A stretch of DNA of 64,000 nt from CAZUWH01 sp964624075 (GCA_964624075.1 CAZUWH010000001.1:124001-188000); one strand, 5' to 3'; shown: positions 26,104-35,890, numbered from the stretch's first letter. Numbers and translations: made by a program. Notes: generated by a model from the letters alone, not told the origin.

Positions 26104-28239
26104 TCAACGCGAAATCAGGGCGAGTTTCAGCCATTCCTGTTCGCTCAAGGTTCTGACCCCGAACGCCGCCGCTTTGAGGGCCTTTGTCCCGGCGTCGGTT
26201 CCCAACACCACATAATCGGTCTTCCCTGAGACCGCCTCGGCAACCTTGGCTCCCATGGCCAAGGCACGGGCCTTGGCTTCCTGGCGGGTCATGGTGGCAA
26301 GCGTTCCTGTGAAGACGACTGTCAGGCCAGCCAGCGGCGACTCACTTCCGTTTTCGCGACAGATGAACGGTTGGACCGTGACCCATTGCGCAAGATCATC
26401 AAGAACGGCCCGATTGTGAGGCTCGGCAAAGAAAGTCACGATCGCTTCAGCCTTGATTGTTCCTATCATGGTGATGTTGACCAGATCCTGCCAGGCTTCG
26501 CCCCTGCGATCCTCGGCCACGGCCATGGCGGTGCGTAATATGGGCAGGCCTTCGTAATAGATGGCAAGCGTCCGGGCCATGGCTGCACCGACATGGCGAA
26601 TCCCGAGCGCGTGCAGGAACCGCTCGAAGGGAACCGTGCGCCGGGCGCGGATGCTGTCGAACAGCTTACGGGCAGATTTCACGCCCCAGCCGGTGCGGGC
26701 CGCGAGAGGGATCAGACTACCCTTGTCTTTCTCCTCCAGCCGAAAGATGTCGGCCGGGGAACGGATCAGTCTCTCATCATAAAAGACCTCGATGTGCTTT
26801 CCACCCAGACCTTCGATGTCGAAGGCATCACGGGAGACAAAATGCTTCAGGTGTTCCACGGCCTGGGCCGGACAGATCAGGCCACCCGTGCAGCGCCGCA
26901 CCGCTTCGTCTGCTTCACGCACGGCCAAGCTGTGGCAGATCGGACACGTGGCCGGCGGCTGATAGGGTAGGGCGTCGGCAGGCCGCAGATCGGCAACCAC
27001 CTCTACTACCTGCGGGATGACATCCCCGGCGCGCTCGACGATGACGGTATCGCCTGCCCGCACGCCCTTGCGGGCAATCTCGTCCTCGTTGTGGAGGGTG
27101 GCACGACTGATGACCACACCTCCGACCGTGACGGGTCGCAGATGGGCAATCGGGGTCAACGCACCGGTCCGGCCCACGTTGATCCCGATCGTTTCCACGA
27201 TCGTGCGTGCCCGTTCGGCAGGGAACTTGTGGGCAATGGCCCAGCGCGGTGCCCGGCTTACGAAACCAAGCCGTTGCTGCCAGTCCACCCGATCGATCTT
27301 GTACACGATGCCATCGATGTCATACGGCAGGTCGGCCCGGCGGGCAGCCAGGTCGTTATAAAAGGTGAAAACTTCCGAAGCCGTTTCACAGCGGCAGGCC
27401 AGCGGATTGACGGCAAATCCCCAGCCGCGCAGTCGGTCAAGGAATTCCCAGTGGGTAGACCAGTCGGGATCGCGGACCTTGCCCCACGCGTAGGCAAACA
27501 GCCGCAAAGGCCGGTCCGCCGTGACACGCGGGTCGAGCTGGCGCAGGCTGCCGGCGGCAGCATTGCGGGGGTTGGCAAAAGATCTGCTTTTCAGACTCGG
27601 TTCTTCCTGGCGGCGGTTGAGGTCGAGGAACTCGGCCCGGGCCATATAGATCTCGCCCCGTACTTCGAGCATCGCGGGTACGCCATGGCCGGACAGATCG
27701 TCCTCCTTCAGACGGGGCGGCAAACCCTTATCATACAGGGTACGCAGGTTGACGGTTACATCTTCTCCTGTCTGGCCATCGCCGCGGGTTGCGCCTTGCA
27801 CGAACAGGCCTTTCTCGTAACGGAGTGAGACCGACAACCCGTCGATCTTCGGTTCGGCAACCACGGGTACCGGCGTCTCCTCGTCAAGCCTGAGGAAGCG
27901 GCGTACACGCTGGAGGAACTCGGTCACATTATCTTCCGTGAAGGCATCCTTAAGCGACAGCATCGGCACGATATGCCGCACCGTCCCAAAGCCCTCCGCC
28001 GGGGATGCGCCAATGCGATGCGAAGGGCTGTCAGAGCGAATCAATGCGGGAAAACGGGCCTCGATGGCCGCATTGCGCGCCCGCAAGGAGTCGTATGCGG
28101 CATCGCTGATTGCTGGGTCGTCTAGCTGATGGTACAGACGGTCATGTTCGGCAATCACACGGGCCAAACGCTCCAGCTCCCTCGCCGCCTGATCGCGATC
28201 AATGATTTCAACCGGCACGGTGGACAGATCGTCTGTCAT
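26104..28239 (-). CDS. ligA: NAD-dependent DNA ligase
   Basis: Seals nicks in replication and repair using NAD. The 711-residue protein has the adenylation domain with the AMP-lysine K131 in EPKIDG, the OB fold, and a four-cysteine zinc finger (CPIC...RCTGGLICP, about residues 435-460). Helix-hairpin-helix repeats and a C-terminal BRCT domain (LTVVFTGTLATMTRQEA) complete it. It begins 7 bases after gmk and ends the yicC-gmk-ligA unit. Confidence 0.97.
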   Translation of the reverse strand: MTDDLSTVPVEIIDRDQAARELERLARVIAEHDRLYHQLDDPAISDAAYDSLRARNAAIEARFPALIRSDSPSHRIGASPAEGFGTVRHIVPMLSLKDAFTEDNVTEFLQRVRRFLRLDEETPVPVVAEPKIDGLSVSLRYEKGLFVQGATRGDGQTGEDVTVNLRTLYDKGLPPRLKEDDLSGHGVPAMLEVRGEIYMARAEFLDLNRRQEEPSLKSRSFANPRNAAAGSLRQLDPRVTADRPLRLFAYAWGKVRDPDWSTHWEFLDRLRGWGFAVNPLACRCETASEVFTFYNDLAARRADLPYDIDGIVYKIDRVDWQQRLGFVSRAPRWAIAHKFPAERARTIVETIGINVGRTGALTPIAHLRPVTVGGVVISRATLHNEDEIARKGVRAGDTVIVERAGDVIPQVVEVVADLRPADALPYQPPATCPICHSLAVREADEAVRRCTGGLICPAQAVEHLKHFVSRDAFDIEGLGGKHIEVFYDERLIRSPADIFRLEEKDKGSLIPLAARTGWGVKSARKLFDSIRARRTVPFERFLHALGIRHVGAAMARTLAIYYEGLPILRTAMAVAEDRRGEAWQDLVNITMIGTIKAEAIVTFFAEPHNRAVLDDLAQWVTVQPFICRENGSESPLAGLTVVFTGTLATMTRQEAKARALAMGAKVAEAVSGKTDYVVLGTDAGTKALKAAAFGVRTLSEQEWLKLALISR

Positions 28240-28246
28240 GCGATCG

Positions 28247-28942
28247 TCAACATGAGATTCCCCGCAAGGAGTCTATCAGGGCCGGAAGATCTATTTGCCG
28301 GTGCCGGCGCAGACGTTCGGTTTCCAGGATTGCCGCGACGACGGCAACGCTGTACTGCACGTTCCGGTTGATGATGACATATCTGTATTCGTCCCAATAG
28401 CTTATTTCATCGGCAGCCTTAGCCATGCGATGTACGATGGTTTCATTGCTGTCCTGGCAGCGTCCACGCAGGCGCTGTTCCAGTTCCTCGACCGATGGCG
28501 GCAGGATGAACACGCCCACGACATCGGCAGCGATGTAAGTTTTCAGGCGGCGATGTCCCTGCCAGTCGATGTCGAACAGAACATCCTGGCCAACCACCAG
28601 GGCTTCCTCGACCGGTTGGCGAGGCGTTCCATAATAATTGTCGAAGACCTTGGCATATTCCAGCAGCCCCCCCATTGCCACAAGCTGCTCGAAGGCGGCC
28701 ACGGTGGTGAAATGATAGTCATGGCCATCCACCTCGCCCGGACGGGGAGAACGTGTCGTGACCGACACCGACAGCACCAGATCAGGGTTCAATTCCAGGA
28801 GGGCGCGGCAGACGGTACTCTTACCGGCGCCGGAGGGAGAGGACAACACTAACATCAGGCCGCGCCGGCGCACACCGCACGCATCAGCGAGACAAAGGGG
28901 ATGGGAAACGGCGGAAGGAGGGCGGTCAGCAGCGATGATCAT
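28247..28942 (-). CDS. gmk: Guanylate kinase
   Basis: Phosphorylates GMP to GDP. P-loop SSPSGAGKST and TTRSPRPGEVDGHDYHF (GMP-binding) are present, followed by DIDWQGHRRLK. Starting at 28942 the product has 231 residues, with about 30 residues before the kinase core, including RRRGLMLVLSSPSG, a pattern also seen in alphaproteobacterial Gmk. An internal ATG at 28855 would give a shorter enzyme. It starts 7 bases after yicC, the usual neighbour. Confidence 0.95.
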   Translation of the reverse strand: MIIAADRPPSAVSHPLCLADACGVRRRGLMLVLSSPSGAGKSTVCRALLELNPDLVLSVSVTTRSPRPGEVDGHDYHFTTVAAFEQLVAMGGLLEYAKVFDNYYGTPRQPVEEALVVGQDVLFDIDWQGHRRLKTYIAADVVGVFILPPSVEELEQRLRGRCQDSNETIVHRMAKAADEISYWDEYRYVIINRNVQYSVAVVAAILETERLRRHRQIDLPALIDSLRGISC

Positions 28943-28949
28943 GGTACGC

Positions 28950-29852
28950 CTACTCGATATTCTGAACCTGCTCGCGAAGCTGATCAACGGTTGCCTTAAG
29001 ATCAAGACCGATGCGGGTAAGATCGACACTGCCAGATTTAGCGCACAAGGTATTGGCTTCGCGATTGAATTCCTGACAAAGGAAATCGAGTCGTCGCCCC
29101 ACGACCCCGCCTTCGGCCAGAATCTGGCGTGCCGCCAGCACATGGGCATGCAGCCGGTCCAGTTCCTCGCGCACGTCGGCCCGTGCGGCCAGGAGAGCCA
29201 CTTCCTGTGCCAACCGTTCCTCAGATAGGCCGGAGGAGGCTTCCAACAGCGTATCGACCAGTCTGCGCAGGCGGTCACGAATGATCCCGGGCTGCACGGC
29301 CGCGGTTCCGTTGGCGCGCTGGATCAGGATGTCGATGGTATCGAGATGCGTGACCAGGCGTGCAGCCAGCCGCTCGCCTTCCTCTGCCCGCGTGGTCATC
29401 AGGGCAGCGAGAGCCTGGTCGAGAGTCTGCAACACCAGTGTTTCACACGTCTTTGTTCTTTCCTTGTTTCCGTCCTCCGCCGGAGGGGCCAGCACGCCTG
29501 GAAGCGCCAGCAGGCCATCCAGCCGCGGCGGCCGAATCAGTTCAGGGTAACGGCGATGCCATTCCGAGGCGATCATAATCCACCGGGTCAGCAGGTCTTC
29601 GTTGACATGCACCATGTTTCGTTCGTCAATTCGGATCACGGTCAGCACCAGGGAAACAGCGCCACGCTTACAGCATCGTCCCACCATTCCCCGGACCGTG
29701 AACTCCAACCCCTCGAACCCCGCCGGCAGACGCAGACGAACATCCAGCCCTCTGGCATTGACACTCCGGACTTCCCATGTCCAGTCGTGAGAGGGCGGTC
29801 CGGGATCGTTGCCATGGATGCAGGCGAAAGCGGTCATACTGCTGATGGTCAC
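28950..29852 (-). CDS. yicC: YicC/YloC family endoribonuclease
   Basis: A 300-residue member of the YicC family, recently recognised as endoribonucleases in E. coli and Bacillus. The N-terminus has SSMTAFAC and the sequence WEVRSVNARGLDVRLRLP typical of the family. The C-terminal DUF1732 part has RLAQEVALLAARADVREELDRL and REANTLCAKSGS. It is the first gene of yicC-gmk-ligA. The upstream space contains two repeats. Confidence 0.94.
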   Translation of the reverse strand: MTISSMTAFACIHGNDPGPPSHDWTWEVRSVNARGLDVRLRLPAGFEGLEFTVRGMVGRCCKRGAVSLVLTVIRIDERNMVHVNEDLLTRWIMIASEWHRRYPELIRPPRLDGLLALPGVLAPPAEDGNKERTKTCETLVLQTLDQALAALMTTRAEEGERLAARLVTHLDTIDILIQRANGTAAVQPGIIRDRLRRLVDTLLEASSGLSEERLAQEVALLAARADVREELDRLHAHVLAARQILAEGGVVGRRLDFLCQEFNREANTLCAKSGSVDLTRIGLDLKATVDQLREQVQNIE

Positions 29853-29915
29853 GTTATCCTCATGCCGGAGTCATCCCCCGCTCTAAGTGAAGGTGTGTCT
29901 TTTGCAAGGACGAAC

Positions 29916-30028
29916 AGGCCTCTTGCAGAACCCCTGGGAGTACCGGCACTGGAGCACATACATCCCACCCCGCAGATTGGCGGAAAAGGTACGCTCGCGC
30001 TCCAGGGAGAAGGCTTTCGCAAGAGGCC
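29916..30028. repeat. Copy 1 of dispersed repeat family B (TTGCAAGAGG ends)
   Basis: The left end AGGCCTCTTGCAGAAC and the right end GGCTTTCGCAAGAGGCC are inverted relative to each other, bounding about 113 bases. A very similar pair of ends (GGACCTTTTGCAGAAC and GGCTTTTGCAAGAGGTC) bounds 57605-57700 upstream of ilvH. This resembles a small inverted-repeat element. Together with the family A copy at 30.26 kb it fills most of the gene-free interval 29853-30500. Confidence 0.65.
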
Positions 30029-30259
30029 CAATGCAGACATTTCCCTTTGTCCAGCGTTCAGCCTGCTGGGAAAAACAGAAAAATAGAAAAGACCGGGCGC
30101 TCTCCCGGATCGGGCATAACAAACACTTCCCCCGACACCCAGCCCGGGGCTCGAACATCCAGATTGTTCCCGAGTTGGCAGGATCATCACCCGAAGTTCT
30201 CCCAGAGGGGGTACTTATAACGCGGTTATGGGCCCTGGCTCAAGTGTCAGCGTGCATGG

Positions 30260-30343
30260 GCAGCAATTCTCGGTATAGAATTCATTCCAAGTCGCCTTGG
30301 CAGGTTCCACCCCCAAGCTATTCTTCCCCGAGGGGACAGGCTC
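30260..30343. repeat. Copy 2 of dispersed repeat family A
   Basis: Near-identical to 21732-21815 (two differences in the first 46 bases from CAGCAATTCTCGG). Its end also carries a CCCCGAGGGGACAGG segment followed by a TCCCTTCAGGGA palindrome. It lies downstream of the broken ubiU and upstream of yicC. Confidence 0.75.
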
Positions 30344-30501
30344 CCTTCAGGGAAGGGTGGTGCAGGGAGGCCTCTTCTGCAAATTAGTGTCATTTCCATA
30401 ATGAGAATCGCTGGTGCGCGGGCAAGGAGACGAAGGAGAATAGTCCCCTGTCTGGGGGCAGGGGGGGTGAAAACTAGACCGCGCCAGTGCCCCACCGGGA
30501 A

Positions 30502-30942
30502 CCCTCCCCGATCCAGAGCGGAGAGGACCTTCTTGACTGGCCGGTCACGTAAGAGGAAAGATGGCAGCGCCCTTCGGCCATGACACACAGGCCGCCATAG
30601 GCGAACACCTCCGTTTCCACCGCAATGGCGTGGTGTGTCGGGGCAGTGATCTCCGGGATCGTCAGCACCCGTGGCAGCACGACCCGCCGGATCCCGGATG
30701 TCTGAGCATAATAGGTAATGGCGGCGGCATTGGCAGCCGACGTCTGAACCGACAGATGGCGCCGTACATTCGGGTAGCAGGTGCTAGCGTAATCGAGCAG
30801 GCCGATGTTGGCCAGGATGAGGGCGTCGACACCAAGACGGGCGGCGTCGTCCACAGATAGCGTCGGCCAAAGCCGCTACCGCCGCTTGCAGAGCGACCGG
30901 CGCTCCGGCCAGTGCGGCCATTTCGAGGGCAGGAATCGTCAT
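30502..30942 (-). pseudogene. ubiU: Broken ubiU (U32 peptidase-like, O2-independent ubiquinone hydroxylation)
   Basis: UbiU with UbiV forms a Fe-S heterodimer needed to hydroxylate ubiquinone precursors without oxygen. Here the N-terminal strand ALEMAALAGAPVALQAAVAALADAI (from about 30942) is joined, in a different frame and with some 80-90 residues missing, to VDDAARLGVDALILANIGLLDY and HLSVQTSAANAAA, VVLPRVLTIPEI and GGLCVMAEGRCHLSSYVTGQS. The coding sequence then runs into a GC-rich palindrome (30502-30526) and ends, so the C-terminal half is missing too. Internal deletion, frameshift and 3' truncation make this a clear pseudogene. No ubiV is present. Confidence 0.85.
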
Positions 30943-31193
30943 GCGGGCCACCCTGTCATGGGATTCCGAGGGGAGAGGAGAATTCCGGACCGCCAAAGTC
31001 TCCAGAGTCTTCTGTTCCATGTTCTGTCGCAGGGGTCTTCCCCCGACGTTACCGTTCAAGCGCCGTGAGGCGGGCATTGAGGGGTACGCACATGGCGGGC
31101 CTTCATCTCAAGACGACGCTGGAGGGGGATAAGCAAGCGCCGTTGCCAGCAGGCGGCACGTCCATGTCCATCCCGCCGGACCAGATGCCCACC

Positions 31194-31693
31194 CTATGCC
31201 ATTGCCTTCTGCACGATCCTGGCGAGGGGACCGAAACGGCCAGCCAGCCATATGCGACCGAGATCGATGTCGGCACCGTCAAGGACATTGGACAAGGCGC
31301 CACGACTGCCTGGGTATCGCCGCTGATTATCAGGGCGCGCGAGAAGAACATGGCATCCCCATCGATCCTGCCGCTCAACAGCACCAACAGGATCTCAAGC
31401 GGTACGGTGATCGTGGCCACAGGTTGCGCGCTCGTTCCCTCACGCTGCACGCGCACGATCGGGGGACTGGCGGTCGGCTCGAATACGAACACGAACGGAA
31501 AATCGACCGGATCAATCAGAAAGACCAGCCGCTCCCCAGTGCGCAAGGGCGTGAACAGGGAGGGTCGCTCGCGTGCGATCATTTCCATCAGGCTGGTCAG
31601 GACCGCCTGAAGGGGTGCGAGCGGCAGCGGCCGTGTGGCCAGCCCCGCACACAGAAAGAGAGAAAATGGGGCGGCACGTGTAAAGTCTATCAT
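31194..31693 (-). pseudogene. ubiT: Frameshifted ubiT (SCP2-domain ubiquinone accessory protein)
   Basis: UbiT is an SCP2-domain lipid-binding factor of oxygen-independent ubiquinone synthesis. The N-terminal two thirds (RPLPLAPLQAVL, FLIDPVDFPFVFVFEP, GRIDGDAMFFSRALIISGDTQAVVA) are intact. Near 31300 the frame breaks. The expected continuation ALSNVLDGADIDLGRIWLAGRF and a stop at 31194 are present in the next frame, as if one base were lost. Either a recent single-base mutation or a sequencing error. Because neighbouring ubiU is also broken, loss of function is the better reading. Confidence 0.8.
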
Positions 31694-31759
31694 GTTCCCT
31701 GGCTTTGATCTACTTCAAGGTGATGAAAGCTTGTCATTGCGTCACAGAAATCCGCCATC

Positions 31760-31812
31760 ATTCCCGCGCAAGCTTGTCCTCGCGCAGGTGGGGGCGGGAA
31801 TCCAGCTGGCAC
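31760..31812. repeat. Imperfect ATTCCCGC/GCGGGAAT palindrome
   Basis: ATTCCCGCGCAAG and GGGGGCGGGAATCC bracket a short loop, giving an intergenic hairpin of the widespread proteobacterial type; a related copy occurs near 5928-5970. It sits 120 bases upstream of prfB, in the gap following ubiT's 5' end. Confidence 0.5.
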
Positions 31813-31936
31813 AGTGCGCTGTATGTTTCCGGACGGACACGCAAGGGGTGACGAATCGGGAAGGTGTTGTTTTATCTTGCCTTCCAGCTGGCTGGTGGGG
31901 TTCTATGACCCCGCTTGTCAACGAACGAGGATTTCG

Positions 31937-33074
31937 ATGCGCGCCGAAGCGGATGCTCTTAATACCGAAATCGAGCAGTCATTGGCACTGCTGAGGAGGT
32001 CTCTTTGACTGGGATCATGCCCTGGTCCGTCTTGATGAACTGAACGCCCGTGCCGAGGATCCAACTCTGTGGAATAATCCTGTCGAGGCCCAGAAGGTCA
32101 TGCGCGAACGGACCCGTCTGGAAGAGGCAGTTGCCGGCTGTCGCACGCTGGAACGGGAACGGGAAGACACCATGATACTGCTAGAACTGGCAGAAGACGA
32201 AGGGGATGCCGTCATGATCGCCGAGGCCGAGCAGCAGTTGCGGGCCTTGTGCGATCGGGTCCAGGTCAGGAAACTGGAGGCTTTTCTGTCCGGAGAGGTC
32301 GATGGCAATGATTGTTTCCTCGAAGTCCATGCCGGCGCCGGCGGAACCGAGGCACAGGATTGGGCCGAGATGCTCTTGCGCATGTACGGCCGCTGGGCTG
32401 AAGGGCGGGGGTTCCGGTTCGTCTGGCTGGAGGAAAGCCCGGGCGAGGAGGCCGGCATCAAATCAGCCACCATCCAGGTTTCCGGTCCGAACGCCTATGG
32501 CTGGCTCAAGACCGAAAGCGGCGTGCACCGCTTGGTACGTATTTCGCCTTTCGATGCTTCGGCCCGCCGTCATACCAGTTTCTGTTCCGTATGGGTCTAT
32601 CCGGTGGTGGACGAAACCATCGCGATCGAGATTGCTGAAAAAGATTGCCGGGTCGATACCTACCGTGCCTCCGGGGCCGGCGGTCAGCACGTCAACAAGA
32701 CCGACAGCGCCGTTCGCATCACCCATCTGCCGACCGGCATCGTGGTCCAATGCCAGAGCGAACGCTCGCAGCACCAGAACCGGGCCAAGGCATGGGCAAT
32801 GCTGAAAGCGCGTCTCTACGAACGGGAACTGCGAAAGCGGGAGGAAATCACCGCCGCCCAGGTCGAATCCAAGCCCGATATCGGCTGGGGACACCAGATT
32901 CGATCCTATGTCCTGCAACCCTATCAGATGGTGAAGGATTTGCGCACGGGGGTAGAGACGTCGGACACGCTGGGTGTGCTTAGCGGCGCGATTGATCGCT
33001 TTGTGTCAGCAGCGTTGGCGGCGCGGATCAATGGTAGCACGCCAGCCGAAAGTCGAATCGATGACCTTGCCTGA
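31937..33074 (+). CDS. prfB: Peptide chain release factor 2 with programmed +1 frameshift
   Basis: RF2 ends translation at UGA and UAA. The gene starts at ATG 31937 (GAGG site upstream), encodes 23 residues, and reaches an in-frame TGA at 32006-32008. A +1 shift after CTT continues as DWDHALVRLDELNARAED, giving about 378 residues in all. Domains: coiled-coil N-terminus, the SPF codon-recognition tripeptide in ISPFDASARR, and GGQ in GAGGQHVNKTDSAVR for peptide release. The true coding sequence is 31937-32005 joined to 32007-33074. The downstream frame alone would lack the N-terminal domain. RF2 thus controls its own level, as in most bacteria. Confidence 0.96.
31994..32009 (+). promoter_or_regulatory. 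prfB programmed frameshift site
   Basis: AGGAGG (internal Shine-Dalgarno, 31994-31999) is followed by TCT and then CTTTGAC, the classic RF2 slippery sequence. When RF2 is scarce, the ribosome stalls at TGA and slips one base forward from CTT to read GAC. Every element has its canonical spacing. Confidence 0.95.
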
Positions 33075-33108
33075 ATCCAAGTCTGAAACCCGAAACCGGA
33101 GTGAAGCA

Positions 33109-33951
33109 ATGCCCCGCACCGTTCTTGGATCCGTAATGCACTGGCTGTTGTGGCCGGTTGCGGCTAGTGTGGGGAGCTATACAACACTCGTGGGCGCCAT
33201 GTACACCGTCCAACGGTCGCTTATGTATTACCCACATCCGGTTATGACATCGCCTGCAGCTTCCGGTGTCCCTGATATGCAGGAGGTCCGGCTGCAATCC
33301 AGCGACGGCCTGACTCTGATAAACTGGTATGCACCCCCCCGCGCCGGACAGCCAACGGTACTCTATTGCCACGGTAACGCCGGCAACATCGCCACACGGG
33401 CGTTCAAGATCAAACCCTTTCTTGAACGCGGCTACGGCGTGATCCTAGTTGGCTACCGCGGCTATGGTGCCAATCCTGGCACGCCTACCGAAGCTGGTCT
33501 TCATGCCGATGCCGAAGCGGCGTTCCATTACCTGCTGGCCCAGGGCATTACCCGAAACCAGGTAGTGATTTACGGGGAATCGCTTGGCTCAGGCGTTGCC
33601 GTCAATCTGGCCTCTGCACATCATCCCGGTGCCGTGGTGCTGGAAGCCCCCTTCCCCTCCGCTGTCGAGGTGGCCCGGCTAACCTATTGGTACCTGCCAA
33701 TAGTGCAGCAATTGATAAAGGATCGCTTCGATTCCATTGATTGCATTCAGAACATTGGCGCGCCGGTGCTGGTACTGCATGGCGAGAAGGATGGCGTCGT
33801 CCCGGTCGACCTGGGCCGACAGCTGTTCGCGGCTGCCCTCGAGCCGAAGGAGTTCATCGCTTTTCCCGATGGTATGCATGCCAACCTGCATGAACAGGGG
33901 TCGGCCATTCGTGTAATGGATTTCATCGGCCGGCATCTCAGCCCTAGCTGA
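33109..33951 (+). CDS. Alpha/beta hydrolase (BEM46/ABHD13-like), membrane-anchored
   Basis: A 280-residue serine hydrolase. An N-terminal hydrophobic segment (about residues 8-28) probably anchors it. The core has YCHGNAGN (oxyanion region), the nucleophile serine in YGESLGSG, the aspartate in HGEKDGVVP, and the histidine in DGMHANLHE, a complete triad. This pattern matches the BEM46/ABHD13/ABHD17-type family, whose bacterial substrates are unknown. The ATG at 33109 has GGAGTGA upstream; an alternative ATG at 33061 overlaps the end of prfB. It is probably co-transcribed with prfB. Confidence 0.88.
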   Translation: MPRTVLGSVMHWLLWPVAASVGSYTTLVGAMYTVQRSLMYYPHPVMTSPAASGVPDMQEVRLQSSDGLTLINWYAPPRAGQPTVLYCHGNAGNIATRAFKIKPFLERGYGVILVGYRGYGANPGTPTEAGLHADAEAAFHYLLAQGITRNQVVIYGESLGSGVAVNLASAHHPGAVVLEAPFPSAVEVARLTYWYLPIVQQLIKDRFDSIDCIQNIGAPVLVLHGEKDGVVPVDLGRQLFAAALEPKEFIAFPDGMHANLHEQGSAIRVMDFIGRHLSPS

Positions 33952-34129
33952 AAAGGAAGCGCTTCCCGCCGCGTCCGGTGCGTACCATGACCCTGTGCAG
34001 GAAGTCGAGAAATGCAAGGCCAAGAGGAGAGGAGGAAGGACCCCCCCGCCGGCAGGCCAGGCTTGAGGAGGCGTAACGCCTCCATCCCCCTCGCAACACA
34101 CGCCCTGAAAGAAAAGAGAAAATACATGC

Positions 34130-35026
34130 CTATGACAGGAAGGGCAGGGACACATGCTTGTCCACGAACACCGCGACAAAAACCCCCAGCAGATATTGCA
34201 TGGAGCCAAGGAACGTTGCGCGTGCCATGGCCCGCGTGGGGGCCTGCACGAGTCGCCAATTAAGCCACAGGAACCACCCCCCTGCCAGGGCGGCACCGGC
34301 GCCATACCAGTGGCCGAGCTCCCCCGTCCCCCACGGCAACAGAGAGGACGCCACCAGCAGCAGGCTGTTGAAGAAGATATAGCGGGCTGTTTTCGCCTCC
34401 CCGACCAGACATGGCAGCATCGGCACGTTGGCCCGCTGGTAATCCTCCTTCAGCAGAATGGCAAGCGCCCAGAAATGGGATGGCGTCCACAAAAACAGGG
34501 TCAGGGCCAGCAGCCAGGGCAGAAGCCAGATGGTCGGATCCACGGCCGCCGCACCGGCCAGCACGGCAAAGCTCCCGGCCGCTCCGCCAATGACGATGTT
34601 GAGCCACGTCCGTCGCTTGAGCCAGACCGTGTAGACGACACCGTAGAAAAAAGCCCCCAGCAGCAGATGCAGGGCCACAATCCAATTAAAAATGGTCACA
34701 GCCAGGGTGACACCGGCCACCAAGAGGGCGGCCGCGAGCCACAGAACGCGCTCAGGTTGCCCAACGGCGCCAGATGCCAGCGGACGATGAGCGGTACGGC
34801 TCATCAGCCGGTCGATATCACGGTCATAAAAGTGGTTGAAGATCGAAGAACTCACCGACCCCAGCAGCATTGCCAGTGCCAGCATGGCCAGGTGCGGCCC
34901 GTTGATCTGATTGGCGACAGAGAGGTAGCCGATGACGGCCGTTAAGGCAATGGTCACACCGATCCGCAACTTCAGAAGCTGCAGAACTCCCCTGACCGAC
35001 AAGACCGCTTCCCCTGTCTTGACCAT
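34130..35026 (-). CDS. ctaB: Protoheme IX farnesyltransferase (heme O synthase)
   Basis: A membrane prenyltransferase that adds farnesyl to heme b to make heme O for heme-copper oxidases. The 298-residue polytopic protein has the prenyl-diphosphate motif region NHFYDRDIDRLMSRTAHRPL and the second acidic region KEDYQRANVPMLP. No cytochrome oxidase subunit gene lies next to it here. It converges with the hydrolase gene, with about 180 bases between. A promoter is expected in 35027-35217, where no other feature was seen. Confidence 0.95.
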   Translation of the reverse strand: MVKTGEAVLSVRGVLQLLKLRIGVTIALTAVIGYLSVANQINGPHLAMLALAMLLGSVSSSIFNHFYDRDIDRLMSRTAHRPLASGAVGQPERVLWLAAALLVAGVTLAVTIFNWIVALHLLLGAFFYGVVYTVWLKRRTWLNIVIGGAAGSFAVLAGAAAVDPTIWLLPWLLALTLFLWTPSHFWALAILLKEDYQRANVPMLPCLVGEAKTARYIFFNSLLLVASSLLPWGTGELGHWYGAGAALAGGWFLWLNWRLVQAPTRAMARATFLGSMQYLLGVFVAVFVDKHVSLPFLS

Positions 35027-35217
35027 GTCACTATGCTTCCCTCGTTATCCCAGCTTCTTTTTGCGACTTCTCGCAGTCTGTGAGCAAGTAACTTGTAGCA
35101 CACCTCTGATCTGTTGGCATGGAACAATCGAAGCGTTCTCTGCCATAAAATGCGGTTCGTGCCTTGCCCGGCTCTTTGCACGCTGATCCACGCGACTCCC
35201 TTGCGGTGGGTGCGCCT

Positions 35218-35890
35218 TTATGCAGTCTGGACAGCCGACGTCACCTTGCGCAAGAGATCGACCCGCATTGGCTGGTTAAAGGCACGGCTGCCCCCAACGC
35301 TGGGAACGCCGAGCCGGGCATAGGCTTCGCGTAAAGCGGATTCCATTCGGGCGACACGAGCCGCCTGTTTGCTATCCACGGCAATCAGCCGCTCGCAGAA
35401 AGAAGAAAAATCCTTGAGCACGATGGTGTGCAGATAGGTCCGTTCCGTCTCGATTGCCAGGTCATGCCGTACGGCCATGCGGAGCACCGTCTGGGCGGCA
35501 GCGCCGCGGACACGGGTTTCATCGTCCACAGGCTGACACAGGGCGAAGAATGGTCCCGTTGCCACAGGCTCTGCCACGTAGAGGAGACCCTCTGGTTTCA
35601 ATACCCGCGCCGACTCGGCCAGAGCCTGTTCCGGGCTTGAAACATGATGGAAGCTGTTGAAGAAGACCGCCACATCCACCCCCTGGGCAGGCAGAGGCAG
35701 GCATTCGGCTTCTCCCTGAACAAACAGCACGTTATCCGTCTCTGTCGCTACAGCGTTGGCCCGCGCCAGCGGGGAGAGCCTTGTGTTTCGATTCCCAGGG
35801 CATAAGCCCCCTGCCGGGCCATGAAGCGCGCCGGGGCCCCATCCCCAACTGCCAACATTGTTGACCACCCTACCGGCCCGACAATGCCAC
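35218..35890 (-). pseudogene. Frameshifted class I SAM-dependent methyltransferase
   Basis: The C-terminal two thirds read well: NAVATETDNVLFVQGEAECLP, then VDVAVFFNSFHHV, and ARVLKPEGLLYVAEP, as in UbiE-like methyltransferases. The SAM-binding first motif lies in another frame (VGDGAPARFMARQGAYALGIETQ, about 35775-35850), and upstream of that no matching sequence remains. At least one frameshift near 35790 and loss of the N-terminus suggest a decayed gene. The substrate is unknown. Confidence 0.65.
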
